DNA of 64,000 nucleotides from Spisula solida (taxonomy: Eukaryota > Mollusca > Bivalvia > Venerida > Mactridae). Every line of letters starts with the position of its first letter. Position 1 is the stretch's first letter. The position numbers and the translations under genes were made by a program. Shown here piece by piece: positions 1 to 9,676 of this stretch. Where the stretch lies: assembly GCA_947247005.1 (NCBI GenBank), contig OX365952.1, positions 1,324,501 through 1,388,500 of the forward strand, given 5' to 3'. The notes below the pieces were generated by a model. That model searched no databases. It was not told the DNA's origin and was given only the letters and a program-made list of their open reading frames with translations.

Positions 1-502
1 CATTTCTGTCACGTCAGACCCTCTTCCTATCAGCTTTTGTCTGCCTGTGAAGACAGTTAAAATTTCGAGCTTGTTCGAGTTGAAATAATGCTTTCAGACT
101 TGCTTTGAAGTTTTTAATGGAAAAAGATTTGTCTAGATTTTTCAATTCTCTACAGCATCCAGGAATTATCATTGTAGTTTTATTTAGTGTCATATTGTTA
201 AAATCATTTGCATTAAGATGAGGTCACTCATCAGTAAGATTGTTAATGGACGTGTGCGTGCATCCAACAGCGGACTTGCGATGTCTGTGATTTTGTCTGT
301 AACCTTGCTGCAATTTTATTCTTTAATTACATGAGTAAGATAATGTACGACCAAATGATTGTTCTTCTTCCATGCATTGAGCTGGGCACTTGATAGGCAT
401 AATTAGGTCAACTTTATATGCATGGTCATGGTGAACAGAGTCAAAAATTTTAAATAGTCCAAAACTGATTTAAAACTATATACATGTACACAGCACTGAT
501 GT
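1..502. other. Non-coding left edge, no gene seen
   Basis: AT-rich sequence with stops in all frames. AATAAA-type motifs occur on the minus strand near 180 and 316, downstream of the LINE tail at 503-606, but nothing ties them to a transcript. Confidence 0.4.
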
Positions 503-606
503 CTACTCCGGTAGTCGGGTCTTGAATGCGTCTAAACTTGGCGCCGAGCCCGTCAAAGCTGGGAGGAGGTTCCATTCTGGGTTGATGTGACACAGTCTTA
601 AAAATC
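503..606 (-). pseudogene. Remnant of LINE reverse-transcriptase C-terminus
   Basis: About 34 codons on the minus strand read HINPEWNLLP, then five residues, then APSLDAFKTRL, and stop (TAG at 503-505). CR1/Jockey-type LINE proteins end with WNxLP, a five-residue spacer and APSLxxFKxRL; both motif and spacing match, so I read this as the tail of such a reverse transcriptase. Nothing upstream (607-700) continues the protein, so the copy is a small relic. A second minus-strand frame over 450-606 is also open and follows a splice-acceptor-like tract (pyrimidine run then CACAG, 607-620), so a host terminal exon is a weaker alternative. Confidence 0.5.
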
Positions 607-1250
607 CTGTGTGGAAAAACAAATGATTTAATGAAGTAAATTTAAATATGATAAATGCTCGATTTGTATGTGCGGTTTACAAAGCTTAATTGAGTCGTTT
701 CTGCGGATAAAACGGCTTGATTGTATAAGAGGTTTATAAAGGATGGGTTTTATCTCTTGATTTTAAACTGTTCTCAATGTTTTAAAAAAAACAGCATTGA
801 CATTTGGATTTGTTCTCGAAGCATCTGTGTATATGATTAAGTACATGTTTAATTAATCTGAATTATTGTTTTAACTGTTGATCTTGATGTATGTTTGACA
901 GAAATAATTGAAAAGAATGGGTACAATATTGAGAATGTCAAATATTGGGAATTGAACTCATTATGCATGTTGTTTGTGGTTGAATGTTAACAATTTGTGA
1001 AATTATAAGACAAGGTTATCATTAAGGTTTTGCTGAGTAAGCTTGTTATAATGTATGTCTGTAAAGAGTCTGTTATTACATTCATTTTGAAACTGTGAAA
1101 ATAAATATTTGATAAAACATGTGTTTTGGTTCTTATATAACATACTAGGCGCATGCGAATTTCGCTGTTTTACCAGATTTGACTGTGTCACTGTAAATGT
1201 CATGCACCGATACAGAGGTTGCTGTGTGCAGCGTGTCTGATTAACGTTAT
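607..1250. other. Intergenic, no feature recognised
   Basis: AT-rich, no ORF with recognisable sequence and no clear repeat. The minus-strand 66-codon frame at 1003-1203 has biased, low-complexity composition and is not supported. Confidence 0.4.
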
Positions 1251-1493
1251 TTAAAGCCTAGGTCCCACTCAGGAATTCCACAACTGCGATTTTCTCCTGA
1301 TTTCTTCCGATACCATCCGATTCAGCACAATTCCTTCCGATATCTCAAACTGTCTAGTGACCTCCCCCGAATATTCTCCTAGACCACATTCTCCTAGACC
1401 ACGGAAACATGTTGCTGATTTCCTGATAGCTCATTAATTTCAATCAGGGGTACATTGCCGAGGCAAAAAATGCTCAGTGGGACATAGGCTTAA
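1251..1493. repeat. Small MITE-like inverted-repeat element
   Basis: AGCCTAGGTCCCACTCAG at 1255-1272 faces its reverse complement at 1473-1490 with two mismatches in 18. TTAA occurs at both edges (1251-1254, 1490-1493, the latter overlapping the repeat by one base). The interior has repeated 'tctcctagaccac' and 'cttccgat' words and no coding frame. A non-autonomous DNA transposon is the simplest reading; the target duplication is not clean. Confidence 0.5.
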
Positions 1494-1827
1494 CTTATAA
1501 AGCAAGACAAGTATGTCTGGGTGAAATGGAGCATCAGGACTACATACTAAAATGGAACATTCAAGTATTTGGAATATCACTGGAGTCCAACAGGTGCCGA
1601 AAATTACAACAAATACATGTACTTTCATCTCCGAACAGGAAGTACCGGTGAATACTGGCATGTGCATAGTTGCCTTTACTTGTGCATCCGGCTGATTCCG
1701 CATGATCCTGACAACAAAATATCACCAGAAGGTTACTTGACAACAGGCGTTTGTAAAATGTTTCTTGTTTCTGTACCAAATTGAGTACCCACTGCACAAA
1801 AATCCTCCGAAATCAAACTGGTTGATA

Positions 1828-2908
1828 AACAAGAGGGCCCAAAGGGCCCTAGGTCGCTCACCTGTCGAACTTGACCTAGATTTTGTTGAGATGATCATTG
1901 TGACCAAGTTTTATACAGATTAGGCCAATATTGAGACCTCTAGTGAGTACACAAGGTTTTTAACTCACGTGAGCTTTTGTGATCACTCTTCGTCCGTCTG
2001 TCCGTCAACAATTGGCTTGTGTAGACACTAGAGGTCACATTTTTAGCCTAATCTTTATGAAACTCGGTCACAATGATCATCTCAACAAAATCTAGGCCAA
2101 GTTCGACATTGGGTCATCTGGGGTCAAAAACTAGGTCACTAGGTCAAATCATAGAAAAACCTTGTGTAGTCACTAGAGGTCACAATTTTGACTTAATCTT
2201 TATGAAACTTGGTCACAATGATCATCTCAACAAAATCTACATCAAGTTCGATATTGGGTCATCCGGGGTAAAAAACTAGGTCACATGGTCAAATCATACA
2301 AAAACCTTGTGTAGTCACTAGAGGTCACAATTTTGGTCTAATCTTTATGAAACACGGTCACAATGATCATCTTAACAAAATCTAGGTCAAGTTCGATATT
2401 GGGTCATCCGGGGTAAAAAACTAGGTCACAAGGTCAAATCATAGAAAAACATTGTGTAGTCACTAGAGGTCACAATTTTAACCTAATCTTTATGAAACTT
2501 GGTCACAATGATCATCTCAACAAAATCTAGGTCAAGTTCGATATTGGGTCATCCGGGGTCAAAAACTAGGTCACTTGATCAAATCATAGAAAAACCTTGT
2601 GTAGTCACTAGAGGTCACCATTTTAGCCTCATCTTTATGAAACTTTGTCACAATGATTATTTAACGCAATCTAGGTCAAGTTTGATATGGGTCATCCTGC
2701 GTAAAAAACTAGGTCACTTGATCGAATCATAGGAAATCCTTGTGTTGTCACTAGAGGTCACCATTTTAGCCTCATCTTTATGAAAATTGGTCACAATAAT
2801 CATCTCAACGAAATGTAGGTCAAGTGTGAGATCACTAGGTCAAATCACAGGGCTTGCATGGACTACGACGACAGGTGAGCGACCTAGAGCCCTTTGGGCC
2901 CTCTTGTT
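1828..2908. mobile_element. TIR element carrying 145-bp tandem units
   Basis: Terminal inverted repeats of 40 bp (AACAAGAGGGCCCAAAGGG... at 1828-1867, mirrored at 2869-2908, one mismatch) are flanked by TA on both sides (1826-1827, 2909-2910). Inside lie about six direct copies of a 145-bp unit; 'cactagaggtcac' recurs near 2022, 2168, 2314, 2459, 2604 and 2746. A further copy at about 1866-1960 is in inverted orientation. No protein is encoded. Related copies lie at 11905-12090, 16676-17383 and 63430-64000. Architecture (short TIRs plus tandem core repeats of about 150 bp) recalls the 'pearl'-type elements described in bivalves; that link is inference. Confidence 0.75.
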
Positions 2909-2910
2909 TA

Positions 2911-3284
2911 TTATTTCATTATTTTCTTCATAATAAGTTGTATGACATGTATTTTAGTGTTTCACTGCAGTGTACTAGTCTTAAGATAAATTGGCTGTTT
3001 TCTTGAAAACTAACACTGTTGTTTGCTTTAAATCGGACCATCATTGACGAGTCGTAACCACCAACAGCTTACATTGAAGCTATATTTTGCGAGTTTTTAT
3101 TGGTATTTTTCCCCTCCTGTGGACACTTCACACAAAAAAGTCTGAGTAACAAAAAATAAAAAATCTGGCCTATCTGGTCACGCTACTGGGTAACATAACT
3201 AGAAACGCAATTTGTATACTGGTGCTGTTAAGTAAACACCATAACCTAAAGCAATAACTACAAGCCACGGAATAATATTTGCTA
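2911..3284. other. Intergenic, no feature recognised
   Basis: Short AT-rich spacer between the 145-bp-unit element and the TTAA element; no coding or repeat structure seen. Confidence 0.4.
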
Positions 3285-4086
3285 TTAACGAGGTACGAGC
3301 GTATGTGCGTATGCGCGAAATTTCAAAATTAGTTTCAATGATCGCATATGAATGTTGATTAATGATAGTAAACATAATATTATTGCACAAATTAGATATT
3401 TTTAACTTTTTATTTTTTTGCATGTATGAAAAGTGGGTGGGGAACGACAAAATTGTGAATAATATGGGTTCACAATAAGTCCCTACAATTGTTCAAATGC
3501 ATATGCTTATATATAATATGTAGTGCATGGTTTAGTTATAAGAGGCAGCCACACTTTGAAATATTTTTAATAAAAAATTATTTCATTACAATATGCAAAT
3601 TAGGTTAATTTTATGCAAATTTATTTTTTATTTGACTAAACTGGTGTTCTATTTGATACTTAACTTAGGGCCAATTCTAAATCATTTTCGATCGTTAGGA
3701 ATTTTTGACGTTTATTTGAAATCGTTTGAAAATCACATTTTTTTTGCAAGTGGGTGGGGTAACTATTTATCATGTTCAAATACTGAATTTGTTCACCAGG
3801 CAGCCGGAATTGTGACTAATGTCAATAGGAATGACCATTGAACACACAAAATATCATGCAGTGGTTTCATATAGTAATAATCTTAAAAAGAACAAAATAG
3901 TGCCATAAATGCAGGAAATAGATAAAATGAACAAAATACAATGGTAGAAAGCCATGTATGTCGAAAACGAGCCTGGTGACATATCATTTTTATGATTTCA
4001 ATGTTTTTCTAGAAGACTGTTCTGTCATTTTAAGATGTTTCAAGGAAAATTCGATCGTTAGATCAAAGGTGCGCGTACCTCCTTAA
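3285..4086. mobile_element. TTAA-bounded non-autonomous TIR element
   Basis: TTAA at 3285-3288 and 4083-4086 brackets short inverted repeats: CGAGGTACGAGC inside the left edge and, reversed, GGAGGTACGCGC inside the right edge. TTAA target duplication is the hallmark of piggyBac-type insertion, so a piggyBac-like MITE is likely. It contains 'aagtgggtgggg' twice and 'cattttcgatcgt'. A diverged copy with the same order of words lies at 24937-25622 and inverted 'accccacccactt' words recur at 45310-45690. No coding capacity; the short frames at 3199-3450 and 3593-3841 fall inside it and are not supported. Confidence 0.6.
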
Positions 4087-4443
4087 GACAAATCAGAAAT
4101 AAGAGAAACAAACCAGGAGACTTTGCTGCGACCTTGCCGCGACTTTGCCCGCGACTTTGCCCGCGACTTTGCCGCATAAAATCTATCCGATCATTACACA
4201 GGATTATAAATATTTCTTAGATCCGTGATTGGCAAAGGATTAATGGGAATAATTTCATCACTAAATTTACAATTTGTTTGTGCTTTAGTTACAGTCATAT
4301 AAATAAAAGAATCAGATTGTTCACCAGGGAACCCAGAAATTTCGTGCAATAACTATACTTTTCAAACCCATGGAAATAAAATTGGATTTATGTTATCCTT
4401 CCATGCTTTAAATTAAATGTCGAAGTACAATGATCTATAAACA
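4087..4443. other. Intergenic with GCGACTTTGCC triplication
   Basis: Nothing coding. Around 4125-4172 the phrase 'gcgactttgcc' occurs three to four times, a local tandem duplication. Confidence 0.4.
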
Positions 4444-4680
4444 ATGATGGAGGCACAGTGGTCTAGAGGTAAGACGTGCACCTTGGGATCAAGAGGTCCT
4501 GGGTTTGAGTCCTGTCTTGGCCACCACTTCATTTCTCTTAGGATATATCTACACACAGGTTACCTCTGAAAAAAAAGAGTTCAATTTTATAAAAAAGTGG
4601 GGTATGAGAGTACGAACATAAAAATATATTGACGAAAGAAAAAAATATTTTCCTACCTACCTACCTAAATCTAATTAGCC
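4444..4680 (+). repeat. tRNA-derived SINE
   Basis: The head holds an RNA polymerase III A box (TGGTCTAGAGG, about 4458-4468) and, about 35 bp on, a B box (GGTTTGAGTCC, about 4502-4512), inside a tRNA-like context. The body ends in a 'ctacctaccta' simple repeat at about 4655-4671. It lacks a plausible full cloverleaf and has a long non-tRNA body, so this is a SINE and not a tRNA gene. Confidence 0.75.
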
Positions 4681-5254
4681 AGGGTCGAGAAAGGGAAAAT
4701 AACAATATTTTATCTTCAGCCCAAAAACAGAGAATGGTGTCAAAAAACGTCAACAGGGTTTAAAAAAACAAACAACTAAAAGTGGGTTAAGTATTAGAGT
4801 TATGCAATACATTTAATTTTATTCAAATGTTAAATAAGACCTGCTCACCGAGGAACAGGAAATGTTGTCTACGACAAACACTAAAATGTTTTTCTCTTGC
4901 ATGTCTTCACAATGGCATTACATTGGATCATCTCATAAAACTGAATTTCATTAATTTAGATTGAATACAACATTAAGATCAATTTATGAACACGAAATCA
5001 ACAATAGGCGAATTAATCTCACTGCCTAGAACTGGTACTAAGGAAACAAACATGTCACAGACACCATGGTACCACACATTGAATGCCGGCTGCAGTCTCT
5101 TATAGCAGGCATGTTAGAATGCCAGTCAATTTCATTAAGTAAAGCCTTTTTTATGTGGTAAACAAATGAATACCACATTATTTGATGGTAAAAATAAATT
5201 AATGCAAATTAAAACAGGCCCCCAAAATGTTTTAAGAAAACCGAATCAAGACCA
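4681..5254. other. Intergenic, no feature recognised
   Basis: AT-rich spacer between the SINE and the 3' end of the minus-strand LINE; no coding or repeat structure recognised. Confidence 0.4.
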
Positions 5255-5375
5255 TCTTCTTCTTCTTCTTCCGATAAAGTACAAAATCCCCTCTGGGGCA
5301 TCGTCGTACAATTTAGGTTAAAATGTGACGCAAATATTTACATGGGCTAAAAGCACATAAAATCTGGGTGTCCTT

Positions 5376-6176
5376 CTACAGCATGTTGGCCAGTGCTCCC
5401 TTGAAGGCCTGTAGGGAGTCGACCATGGGGATGCACTCTGGTAGGCTGTTCCACAGTCGTATGCCCGAGGGAAAGAAGGAGTGCCGGTAAATGTCTAGTC
5501 TGCAGAAAGGTACCAGGAACTTCAGAGAATGGCCTCGAGTGCTCAGGGTTGAGGGGTGGTAGTGTGTACATGGGATATCGACAAGCCCATGTACTATCCT
5601 GTACACCATCACCAGCTTAGAGTGGGATCGGCGATCTTGTAGGGGTTGCCAATGGAGGTCATTCAGCATATGACTGGTGCTGCTGGTGGTCCTGTAATCT
5701 CCATTGACAAACCTTGCAGCACGTCTTTGAACAGCCTCAAGTTGGTTGATGTTCGCTTGGGTGTGTGGGTCCCAGACTGTACTGGCATACTCAAGTATCG
5801 GCCTCACTAGTGACTGGTAGCTCTGTGCTTTAATGTCCTTTGGGCAGCTAGCAAGGTTTCGCCTGAGGAAGGCCAGTGAGTTGTTGGCCTTTTTCGCAGT
5901 TGCCGATACATGGGTACTCCAGGACAGATCATCCGACAGGTTGACACCGAGGTATTTTCCATTTGGCACTGTTTGTAGGTCTCTACCATGGATGTTGTAG
6001 GTAGACTTGATTGGTGTCTTCTTTTTGGTGATACGGATAACCTCACACTTGCTTGGGTTGAATGACATCATCCAATCGCTCTCCCACTTCTGAAGCTTGT
6101 CTAGGTCTTCTTGTAAAGAAATAGCATCTGATGTAGAGCGTATCTTCTTGTACAGGAGGCTGTCGTCCGCAAACAA
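5376..6176 (-). pseudogene. LINE reverse transcriptase, catalytic core end and C-terminal tail
   Basis: 266 open codons on the minus strand. They begin at the RT catalytic box FADD (nt 6162-6173), the metal-binding aspartates of the polymerase palm. The segment continues through thumb-like sequence (CEVIRITKKK, GKYLGVNLSDDLSW, RPILEYASTVWDP) and ends with the CR1 tail: STRGHSLKFLVP, then SGIRLWNSLPE and SLQAFKGAL. It is the 3' part of the element and is read out of frame with the upstream RT segment, so the intact enzyme is not encoded. An active copy would nick target DNA and reverse-transcribe its own RNA there. Confidence 0.9.
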
Positions 6177-6599
6177 GCGTGAGGTGGACTTGATTGATCG
6201 GGTAGGTCATTGATGTAGGCAAGGAAAAGCAAGGGCCCCAGGACAGATCCCTGGGGAACTCCAGAGGTAACTGCAGTGGAGTCAGACTTGCAACCTTCCA
6301 CCAAGACCTGTTGTGATCTGTGGCTCAGGAAACTTCTGATCCAGGCAGCTGAGCACGTTCCCCCGGACTCCATAGTGGTGAAGCTTGGTGGCTAGTCGTT
6401 CATGTGGGACTACGTCAAACGCCTTGCTGAAGTCGAGGAGCACGGCGTCGACCTGCTCACCCTCGTCTAGTGCCTTGGCAAGATCTTACAGTGTGAGGAG
6501 AAGCTGGCTGTCTGTTGAGCGTTTCTTCCTGAAGCCATGTTGTGCATCACTTAGGATGGAGAACCGGTCAAAATGTTCCATGATTTGGCTGTGTATCAC
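6177..6599 (-). pseudogene. LINE reverse transcriptase, finger/palm segment with stop and frameshift
   Basis: From the insertion site downwards the minus strand reads VIHSQIMEHFDRFSILSDAQ, then HGFRKKRST, LLLTL, a TAA stop near 6485, and VLLDFSKAFDVVPHERL, which is the RT box A with its first catalytic aspartate (LDFSKAFD). A frameshift at about 6345-6370 moves the reading to a frame with [20 protein letters not shown] (box B region), and another near 6180 leads to the FADD box. Joined across the inserted element the protein order is correct, which proves this is the same LINE as 7523-9599. Confidence 0.85.
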
Positions 6600-6605
6600 A
6601 TGTTC

Positions 6606-7516
6606 GTCTGAACTCACTGGTAAGAGATAGACTAAATTTTAAGGTTTTTAAATGGTCATTTTTACGTAGACATGCAACGAAAAACTGGTGTTATAGAGTA
6701 TGTACGAAAGTGAACGTATCAGTTGACACTCATTATAGTAACTCTATGCGAAAAACTATTATCAATAATTGTATTGAGGAACAGTTTAATATGTACAAAC
6801 AAGATTGGTTACAAACTATTAATAATGATCAGGTAAGAGGAAACGGAGGCAATAAACTTAGAACGTATAGACTATTTAAACATTCATATGAAACGGAAAC
6901 CTATGTGAAGAACAATATTATACCAAGAACTCATAGAAGTGCGCTGTCAAAGTTCCGTTGTGGTGTTGCACCCCTAAAAATTGAGATTGGACGATATCAG
7001 GGGATACCCATCGATGAACGATTTTGTTTTAATTGTATGAATGTTGTCGAAAATGAATATCATGTAATAATGTCATGTAATCTGTATGAAAACACCAGAC
7101 GTCATTTATATCAATGTATTCAAAATGTTTACCCTGATTTTAAATATCTGAACGATCTAGAAAAGTTTTATTATATCTTATCAAATAATGAAATCGTAAA
7201 ATACAGTGCCAAAGCTTGTCATGAAATTCTAGTCACCAGGAGAAATGTATTGTACAGTTAAGGTTTTTACATGTATAATGATAATTTATACCATGACATC
7301 CATTTGTATTTGTAATTGAATTATATTGTATTTTAAGGATATTCTTCATTATTGTTTTTATGTATGTATACTGGAAATTTTATGCCGTTAATATTGTCTC
7401 TCATAACTCAAATTGAGTGGTTTTGTGCATGTTTTACATTTTTATCATTTTATATGTATATTTGTAACAAACATGTACAAGAGTGAGACGTTAATAAATT
7501 TATCTTATCTTATCTT
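6606..7516 (+). mobile_element. 5'-truncated non-LTR retrotransposon inserted in the CR1-like LINE
   Basis: A 911-bp plus-strand insertion bracketed by the exact 6-bp direct repeat ATGTTC (6600-6605 and 7517-7522). Removing it and one repeat restores the host RT reading KLLEH to VIHSQ without a gap. The insert carries the C-terminal part of an RT-type protein, an AT-rich 3' UTR and a terminal (TTATC)n tail at about 7496-7516. The 5' truncation, 3' microsatellite tail and target duplication show target-primed reverse transcription. Its frame is fully open while the host's is broken, so it is the younger element. Confidence 0.9.
6608..7261 (+). CDS. C-terminal fragment of a LINE ORF2-type protein with a CCHC knuckle
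   Basis: The frame is open from the truncation point to TAA at 7259-7261, about 217 codons, with no start codon of its own; a GTG at 6710 has no significance. It reads RTYRLFKHSYETETYV, then a PRTHRSALSKFRCGVAPL segment and a zinc-knuckle-like FCFNCMN...EYHVIMSC (C-x2-C-x7-H-x4-C). Arg/Ser-rich sequence followed by this knuckle is found after the RT domain in several molluscan LINE families. The RT catalytic domain itself is missing. Expression is unlikely as no promoter or start is present; the open frame reflects recent insertion. Confidence 0.75.
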   Translation: MNSLVRDRLNFKVFKWSFLRRHATKNWCYRVCTKVNVSVDTHYSNSMRKTIINNCIEEQFNMYKQDWLQTINNDQVRGNGGNKLRTYRLFKHSYETETYVKNNIIPRTHRSALSKFRCGVAPLKIEIGRYQGIPIDERFCFNCMNVVENEYHVIMSCNLYENTRRHLYQCIQNVYPDFKYLNDLEKFYYILSNNEIVKYSAKACHEILVTRRNVLYS

Positions 7517-7522
7517 ATGTTC

Positions 7523-7990
7523 CAGGAGTTTACAGCAGACGGAGGTTAGGGATATGGGCCTGTAGTTCGCAGGTACGCTGTGGTCCCCCTTCTTGAATAT
7601 TGGTGTCATGTTAGCTATTCTCCAGTCTGCTGGAACTTCACCTTGTTGTAGAGATGCTTGGTAAACCAGAGTAAGTGCTGGGGCTATCTCATCTGCGTAG
7701 TCCTTCAAGTATCTTGTGGGGATGTTGTCTGGGCCGGCTGCCTTGTGAATGTCCAAGCCCAGTAGAAGCTTTCTGATCCCATTAGTTCCTACTGTGAACT
7801 GGTGCATGTCTGGACTAGGTGTGCCTTGCATTGGAGGGATTGTTGTTTTATCTTCTGTTGTGAAGACACTGGAGAACTGCTTGCTCAGAATGGTAGCCTT
7901 AGTCCTTTGGTCACTGTGGGTCATCCCCTCCGATTTCAAAGGTGCAATACCACTGCTGTCACATCTCTTGCCTTTGACGTACGTGTAGTT
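7523..7990 (-). pseudogene. LINE reverse transcriptase, N-terminal segment
   Basis: Minus-strand frame containing the RT box 0/1 motifs KAAGPDNIPTRYLKDYADE, GEVPADWRIANMTPIFKKGD and ANYRPISLTSVCCKLLEH, the last ending precisely at the inserted element. It is out of phase with the endonuclease segment upstream because of a frameshift near 7985, where the two frames overlap (endonuclease frame open to 7959, RT frame open to 8029). The continuation lies at 6177-6599. Confidence 0.9.
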
Positions 7991-9092
7991 TCTTTGGATC
8001 CTTGTCCCCACTGACCAGGTCTTTAACAAAGCTATGGTAGGCTGTTCTACATTCTTTGTGTGTTTCTTTTTTCAAAGTTTTGAATCTGGAGAGGTCTTGG
8101 GCTCTGCCTGTCTTTTTGGCCTTGTTATATGCACGTTTCTTTTGTCTGGAGAGTTGTTTTGCTTTCCTGGTTATCCATGCCTGGTTGAAGCGGGTGGTGC
8201 TATTCTTTGATGGTACATGGCAGGTTATGGTGGAGGTGATGAAATCTTTGAAGTTAGTCCATAGGGTATTGACACTGGTTTGAGTTGTGTATCTGGAGGT
8301 GAAGTCCTCTGCAAAGTCTTTGGTTGCTGATTTGATCTTGTCGGTGTCAGCGTTTTTCCACAGCAGTATTTTCCTTCTAGGAGGTTTGGATCTGGAGGCC
8401 TTTGTCTTGGTCTGGATGAAGACTCCATCGTGGTCACTGACACCCGGTATGGCTTTACATCTTTCTATCAGGGTTGGTCGGTTAGTGATGAATAGATCGA
8501 GGGTGTTATCGTTTCTAGTTGGGAAATGAACAATCTGTTCTGAAGAGATGTCAAATACTGTGTCAAGGAACAGTTTGTTGATGTTGACAGCGTAGTTGTT
8601 TCGGTTGACTGTGTTGGTTTTCCAGTTGATATCTGGTAGATTGGCATCACCTGCTATCCAGACTGTTGAGTCAGGGTAGGTGTTGTGCAGATATTCCATG
8701 CTCTTGCAGAGCTCTTCAACATAATGTATGTCGCTGCTAGGTGGTCGGTACAATGAGCCGATAACAAGTGGTGCACCTCCATTACACAGGATAGCAGCAG
8801 CTGTAAATTCTGCGTCGGTTTGAAGGTCAATAACGATGCCTGTAATGTCTTCTCTGGCAATGATGATGACTCCACCGTGTCGGACTTGAACTCGGTCTCT
8901 TCTGGCTATGATATGGTACCCTGTTGGGATGACCTCTCGTTCGAAGATCCCGTCATACAACCATGTTTCATTGCCAATGATAATGTCTGGTTTTAATTCT
9001 TCGAGAAGAAGCCAGAATGATGTCCTCTTGGCTCTCAGTCTTTGGAAGTTAATCACGAGTATGCGAAATGAGTTAAGTTCTCTGCTGTAACC
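7991..9092 (-). pseudogene. LINE AP-like endonuclease domain
   Basis: About 355 codons, mostly intact. Counting from the Met codon at 9054-9056, the exonuclease-endonuclease-phosphatase fold motifs are present: GNETWL (Glu30), LYRPP (about 102-106), GDANLPDINW (Asp137, Asn139), NTLDLFITN (about 184-192) and the terminal SDHD (207-210, catalytic Asp/His). A basic region (KAKQLSRQKKRAYNKAKK) links it to the RT. The enzyme would nick the target strand to prime reverse transcription. The domain keeps its catalytic residues but is separated by a stop from the PHD segment and by a frameshift from the RT, so it is not functional as a unit. Confidence 0.9.
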
Positions 9093-9599
9093 TTAATTCT
9101 GGGGCTGTACTTTTGGCGAAGATGTGTGTTGGGGTGACCCAAATACACTGCTCTCTGTGAGGAAGCTAGTAGAGGAATTGGTAATGTCCGGGGTGGTTGG
9201 AAGATCCGCTAGAATGCTGTACGTGTTCTCTGTTGCGATTGATGTGTTGACACTTTCTGATGAAACTGAGTCAAACAGTGTTGAGGAGAAGTTTGGCAGG
9301 CCACAGGTGCAGCAAATCCAACTTGTATTGGGGGTGATGCAGGTGTAAATAGCTAATGGCATAGCTAGACAATAGGCATGAAACCAGGTATCACATGAGT
9401 CACAAGCAACTGCTCGCTGATTTGATTTGCATGGTTTAGCACATGTACCACAAGGAAATTTGTAGGTTGGACCAGGATTTGGGTGGCAGTCGACTGATGG
9501 CAAAATCTTCTGGTGTGGGGAATTCCAGGAAAATTCGTCCAGGTCTGGCAGTGGATGGTAGCTGATAAGCCAGAATATGACAAGCAAAGATGACAACAT
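9093..9599 (-). pseudogene. LINE N-terminal segment with PHD finger and 2A-like motif
   Basis: 168 codons from ATG at 9597-9599 to TAA at 9093-9095. Residues 1-20 are hydrophobic (LLVIFWLI). Residues 37-44 read DCHPNPGP, close to the 2A-type ribosome-skipping consensus D-[VI]-E-x-N-P-G-P. Residues 50-103 form a C4HC3 PHD finger: CGTC, CDSC, then TWFHAYC and WICCTC. A Ser/Thr-rich linker follows. PHD fingers at this position are a known feature of CR1-type LINEs in invertebrates. The TAA is in phase with the endonuclease and differs from CAA by one base, so it is best read as a mutation rather than a natural ORF1 end. Confidence 0.85.
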
Positions 9600-9676
9600 G
9601 ACTCCTTTCAGGAGTCAATATTGATCTTACTTGACTTATGGATAAGGACAACCAATCAGATCACACCATTTTAAAC

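Larger units (their letters stand above)
5255..9655 (-). mobile_element. CR1-like LINE retrotransposon, nearly full length, inactive
   Basis: On the minus strand the element reads, in order, PHD finger, AP-type endonuclease, reverse transcriptase and a CR1-type C-terminus, ending in a (GAA)n tail at about 5255-5272, as CR1/L2 elements do. The three domains were once one frame: the stop ending the PHD segment (TAA, 9093-9095) is in phase with the endonuclease that follows and is one substitution from CAA. At least three frameshifts (near 7985, 6360 and 6185), a further stop near 6485 and a 911-bp insertion inactivate it. The 5' edge is uncertain (9600-9655). Target duplications were not identified. 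Confidence 0.85.

Noticed and set aside
4444..4530. Possible tRNA gene (A and B boxes)
   Set aside because: A full cloverleaf with a paired acceptor stem is not apparent and the sequence continues into a SINE body with simple-repeat tail. The same applies to 12396, 33977 and 36433.
6385..6630. Plus-strand ORFs opposite the LINE (for example 6385-6630, 7749-8014, 8287-8529)
   Set aside because: Antisense shadows of the minus-strand PHD, endonuclease and RT frames.
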